Part shown: one piece after another, positions 57,388 to 59,952 of the stretch
How the letters are laid out: each line of letters begins with the position of its first letter
Numbering within the stretch: the stretch's first letter is position 1
From: SAR202 cluster bacterium
Lineage (GTDB): Bacteria; Chloroflexota; Dehalococcoidia; Lucifugimonadales; UBA3495
NCBI GenBank assembly: GCA_016872385.1
Contig: VGZV01000011.1
Span: forward strand, 1 to 59,952
Length of the DNA stretch: 59,952 nt
Reading direction: 5' to 3'
The notes under the pieces: model-generated
Seen by the model: only the letters and a program-made list of their open reading frames with translations
Told to the model about the DNA's origin: nothing
Databases searched by the model: none
Made by a program: the position numbers and the translations under genes

Positions 57388-59445
57388 CTACTCCCCCAGG
57401 CTCTCCGCCAGCAGTTCCACCACGTCCTTGGCCTGCTTTTCCCCGGCCTGGCCCTTGGCCTGGATGCCTTCGGAGAGCATTTGCAGGCAGAAGGGGCAGG
57501 AGACGCCCACGGTTTTCGCCTTGGTCTCCAGGAAGTGGTCGGTGCGGGCGTGGTTCACCCGCGTGCCCTGGCTGTCCTCAATCCACATATGCCCGCCGCC
57601 TGCGCCGCAGCAGAACCCCCGCTGGCGGCACCGTGGCTCCATCTCCACCAGCTTCAGGCCGGGAATGGCCTTGGCAACGTTGCGGGGCTGGTCGTAGATG
57701 CCATTGTGGCGGCCCAGGAAGCAGGAGTCGTGGTAGGCCATTTCAGTGCTAATCATCTTCACGGGCTTGAGCTTGCCCTGGCGGATTAACTGGTCCACCA
57801 ACTGGCTGTAGTGCAGCACTTCAAACTTGCCCCCGAACTGGGGATACTCGTTCTTCATGGTGTTGAAGCAGTGGGGGCAGGTGGTGACAATTTTTTTCAC
57901 CTTGTACCGGTCCAGGGTCTCGATGGCCTGGCGGGCCAGCATCTGGTACAGGTACTCGTTGCCCATGCGGCGGGCCGGGTCGCCGGTGCAGGTCTCCTCG
58001 TCGCCCAGGATGGCAAAGTCCACGCCCGCAGATTTCAGCACCTTGACCATGGAACGGGCGATGCCCTGGCTGCGCTGCTCCAGGGCGGCGGTGCATCCCA
58101 CCCAGAACAGGTACTCGGCGGTGGGCTTCTGGGCCAGGGTGGGCACGTCCAGTCCTTTGGCCCAATCGGTGCGGGAGAACTGGGTGCCCCGCCAGGGGTG
58201 GCCCCGCTGCTCCAGGCTCAACAGCGCGCCCATACCCGTCTCCGGCACTTTGGACTCCTCCAGCACCAGGTAGCGGCGCATGTCCATAATGGTGGGGATG
58301 TGCTCCACCACCACCGGGCACTCCTCCATGCAGGCCCCGCAGTTCAGGCAGTCCCAGATGGCCTGTTCCGGGATGGCCTCGCCGATGAGCGGTTTTGGCT
58401 CCTTGTGTTCCGGGTTGCGCGGCCCCTGGTGGCCAATCTCCACCATGTGGCCTTTTAAATTCTCTACGATGTGCATGGGTGAGAGCACTTTGCCCGTCAA
58501 GTTGGCCGGACAAGAATCGGTGCAGCGGCCGCACACCGCGCAGGCGTAGCCGTCCAGGAGCTGCTTCCAGGTAAAGTCCTGCACCCGCCCGGCGCCGAAC
58601 TTTTCGCCCTCCTTTTCCAACTCAATGGGCGCCAGGGTGCCGCGGGGTTCCAGGGAGCGGAAGAAAGCATTGAGGGGCGCGGCCACCATGTGCATGTGCT
58701 TGGAAAAGGGTATGTAAATGGCAAAGCCCAAAATGATGCCCAGGTGCACCCACCAGAATGCGTCCCGCCATATGACGGCGGCATCTTGGCCCACCCCCAG
58801 GTCAATGAACCAACGGCCCAACAGCCCGCCAAGAATCACATGGGACTCTGGCCCCTGGCCTCCCTGGGCGATGTAGAAGCCGTGCACCAGCAGGGTTGTG
58901 ACCATCAGGGCCATGATGAGGCCCACGATTATCACCGAGTCCAGGTTGCGGGTCAGATCAAAGCTCAGGCGGTGGGGTTTGCCCACCCAGCGCCGCAGCA
59001 GCGCCCAGACCAGAATGGCCAGCAGCAGCCCGGCCAGCAGGTCCAGATAGGTGGAATAGATGCGCACACCCAGGGGTGTCAGCAATGTTTCAGAGAAATG
59101 GGGCCAAATAGAGTTGCCAAATATGAAGATTACATAACTTAGCGAAAAGGACAGGAATCCCCAGAAGATGAGGGCGTGGCCCAGCCCGGCTAAGTCCCGG
59201 CCCTTGGATGGAGGGTTGCTGGCGCCCACCCGCTGCAACACCTTGCGCTGCCCCAGCACAATGGCCACGGCGCCCTTGAGCCGGAGCCAAGGCTGGTCAA
59301 AGCGGGCCACCGGCTTGCCCTGCCTGATTAGCCGGAACACCCGCCGGTATAGCAGGTAGCCGGCTAGAACCTGGGACAGGACAAAGGCTAAATACACTCC
59401 AACCCACACGGGCACTGGACCGATGAAGCTGGCTGGCGGAACCAT
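57388..59445 (-). CDS. Membrane FeS oxidoreductase, HdrD/EtfAB:menaquinone-oxidoreductase-like
   Basis: A 685-residue protein. Residues 10-260 hold about six membrane spans with several histidines (GHALIFWGF, VHGFYIAQ, WWVHLGIILG, SKHMHM) like the heme b membrane domain of NarI/DUF3483. Two 4Fe-4S motifs follow: C302/C305/C308/C312 and C366/C369/C372/C376. Then come two CCG (cysteine-rich) regions (WVGCTAALEQR, TTCPHCFNTMKNEYP, YHDSCFLGRHN, FCCGAGGGHMW). This layout matches membrane EtfAB:menaquinone oxidoreductase (EMO), which passes acyl-CoA dehydrogenase electrons to quinone. etfAB is not adjacent, so a heterodisulfide-reductase-like role remains possible. Confidence 0.88.
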   Translation of the reverse strand: MVPPASFIGPVPVWVGVYLAFVLSQVLAGYLLYRRVFRLIRQGKPVARFDQPWLRLKGAVAIVLGQRKVLQRVGASNPPSKGRDLAGLGHALIFWGFLSFSLSYVIFIFGNSIWPHFSETLLTPLGVRIYSTYLDLLAGLLLAILVWALLRRWVGKPHRLSFDLTRNLDSVIIVGLIMALMVTTLLVHGFYIAQGGQGPESHVILGGLLGRWFIDLGVGQDAAVIWRDAFWWVHLGIILGFAIYIPFSKHMHMVAAPLNAFFRSLEPRGTLAPIELEKEGEKFGAGRVQDFTWKQLLDGYACAVCGRCTDSCPANLTGKVLSPMHIVENLKGHMVEIGHQGPRNPEHKEPKPLIGEAIPEQAIWDCLNCGACMEECPVVVEHIPTIMDMRRYLVLEESKVPETGMGALLSLEQRGHPWRGTQFSRTDWAKGLDVPTLAQKPTAEYLFWVGCTAALEQRSQGIARSMVKVLKSAGVDFAILGDEETCTGDPARRMGNEYLYQMLARQAIETLDRYKVKKIVTTCPHCFNTMKNEYPQFGGKFEVLHYSQLVDQLIRQGKLKPVKMISTEMAYHDSCFLGRHNGIYDQPRNVAKAIPGLKLVEMEPRCRQRGFCCGAGGGHMWIEDSQGTRVNHARTDHFLETKAKTVGVSCPFCLQMLSEGIQAKGQAGEKQAKDVVELLAESLGE

Positions 59446-59471
59446 TCAGGAAAACTCCCTAGAAAAGCTTG

Positions 59472-59605
59472 GTAGTGTATCAATTTGCTCGATAACTCAA
59501 CACGTCACACCGGCGAACGCCGGTGTCCAGGTACAGATATAGATGATGCGCTTTGCTGGATTCCGGCTTCCGCCGGAATGACGAACGGCTAATTGATACC
59601 CTACC
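59472..59605. repeat. MITE-like element family C, copy 2 (134 bp)
   Basis: The left end is GTAGTGTATCAATTTGC; the opposite-strand right end is GGTAGGGTATCAATTAGCC. It is flanked by AAAAGCTTG (59463-59471) and AAAGGCTTG (59606-59614), a 9-bp direct repeat with one mismatch. Inside are a CACCGGCGAACGCCGGTG hairpin and a GATTCCGGCTTCCGCCGGAATGACGAACGG hairpin matching copy 1. It starts 26 bases upstream of the FeS oxidoreductase gene start. Confidence 0.85.
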
Positions 59606-59699
59606 AAAGGCTTGACAGAATAGCCAGATTGGCGCAGCCAGTGTACCATGCGAGATTGACAGTAACTAGGGGTTATTTGGCCAGGGGGTTTTTGCAAAG

Positions 59700-59757
59700 T
59701 CCGCCCGTCCTGAGCTTGTCGAAGGACTCCCAACGGATGCTCGCGCATGGTTCGACT
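59700..59757. repeat. Twin-hairpin repeat
   Basis: TCCGCCCGTCCTGAGCTTGTCGAAGGACT is followed by GGATGCTCGCGCATGGTTCGACTAG. Both hairpins belong to the modular unit of family A. It abuts the presumed left end of the IS at about 59758. The 59446-59827 gap holds this, element C2 and the IS end, and no gene. Confidence 0.6.
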
Positions 59758-59952
59758 AGAGAGTGTCGTCAAATAAGGAGGGTAACACTGCTACGAGATT
59801 TGGCTGAAGATTCAGTAAACTGGCGGGATGACAGCATCCCATCGTCGCCATGACATCTCAGATCGGGTTTGGGAATTATTAGAACCCCATTTGCCTGGGG
59901 AGCGGGGTAAGGTGGGCAGGCCGGCCTTCGACAACCGCCGGTTCTTGAACGG
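59758..59952 (+). mobile_element. Left end of an IS5-type insertion sequence (runs off right edge)
   Basis: A sequence starting GAGAGTGTCGTCAAATAAGG, after CTA, looks like the terminal inverted repeat of IS5/IS427-group elements. It is followed 50 bases later by the transposase start. Only the left end is inside the window, so the boundary is inferred from position and pattern. Confidence 0.55.
59828..59952 (+). CDS. IS5-family transposase, N-terminal fragment
   Basis: ATG 59828 opens a frame that is unbroken to the window edge (41 codons). It begins MTASHRRHDISDRVWELLEP and goes on HLPGERGKVGRPAFDNRRFLNG (given in two parts). The DxxWxxLxPxLP..GRPxxDNRxxLNG pattern is the N-terminal domain of IS5/IS427-type DDE transposases. 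The catalytic part lies beyond the window. Confidence 0.85.
   Translation, partial: MTASHRRHDISDRVWELLEPHLPGERGKVGRPAFDNRRFLN

Overview
The window looks like a chromosomal segment of an uncultured, GC-rich member of the Chloroflexota, most likely class Dehalococcoidia (SAR202-like). This is an inference from gene content and protein style. It carries several luciferase-like flavin-dependent oxidoreductases, a CaiB-type CoA transferase, a stand-alone molybdopterin hydroxylase subunit, a DUF5671 membrane protein, a Lon-like AAA protease and an a-c-b-delta-alpha-gamma-beta-epsilon ATP synthase operon. CtaG and a YtkA/FixH-like protein imply a cytochrome oxidase somewhere in the genome, so an oxygen-respiring lifestyle is likely. 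I see no rRNA, tRNA, CRISPR array or phage. Transposase fragments sit at both edges.

Layout. 1-2.3 kb: transposase fragment, then a TPP-riboswitch-controlled thiG-thiE-thiS-orf operon. 2.7-8.9 kb (minus): Asp-box propeller protein, quinone-reductase-like enzyme, 2-hydroxyacid dehydrogenase and a tandem pair of LLM flavin oxidoreductases. 9.1-13.0 kb (plus): L-2-hydroxyglutarate oxidase, then MaoC-like, plsX and fabG lipid genes. 13.2-20.3 kb: membrane proteins, an isochorismatase-fold hydrolase, an O-antigen-ligase/TPR protein, a PAS/zinc-ribbon protein and a cupin. 20.6-23.6 kb: tyrA-gmk-lipA, convergent with rpsU. 23.8-28.5 kb (minus): SsuD-like LLM enzyme, ctaG/YtkA-like/dimeric-barrel operon and CoA transferase. 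28.6-35.3 kb (plus): molybdopterin hydroxylase subunit, AhpD-like protein, amber-interrupted DUF3800 gene, small barrel protein and fusA2-like GTPase. 35.7-40.8 kb (minus): acyl-CoA mutase large subunit, zinc-finger/HEPN protein, tyrS, small membrane protein and ribF. 41.0-42.6 kb: rsmD-coaD-coiled-coil operon, convergent with a Lon-like protease. 45.8-54.3 kb: DUF151 nuclease and the full ATP synthase operon. 54.5-59.4 kb: rex, DUF503, a second 2-hydroxyacid dehydrogenase, a DUF6883/DUF4926 pair and a membrane FeS oxidoreductase resembling EtfAB:menaquinone oxidoreductase. An IS5-type transposase begins at the right edge.

The most striking non-coding feature is the density of palindromic, MITE-like elements in the intergenic spaces. 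At least five families can be told apart. One 133-bp family has three copies, one of which carries an exact 33-bp palindromic insertion. One 134-135-bp family has terminal inverted repeats and 9-bp direct flanking repeats. Several elements abut each other, and one supplies the stop codon of its neighbouring gene. The other notable theme is small accessory genes wedged between core genes: a zinc-finger HEPN protein with an intact RNEVMH motif, a PaREP1/HEPN-like gene with a small partner inside the ATP synthase operon, DUF6883/DUF4926 (frameshifted) and DUF3800 (amber-interrupted). No single novel multi-gene system is proven. The best candidates are the modular palindrome network and the HEPN-like pair in the atp operon.
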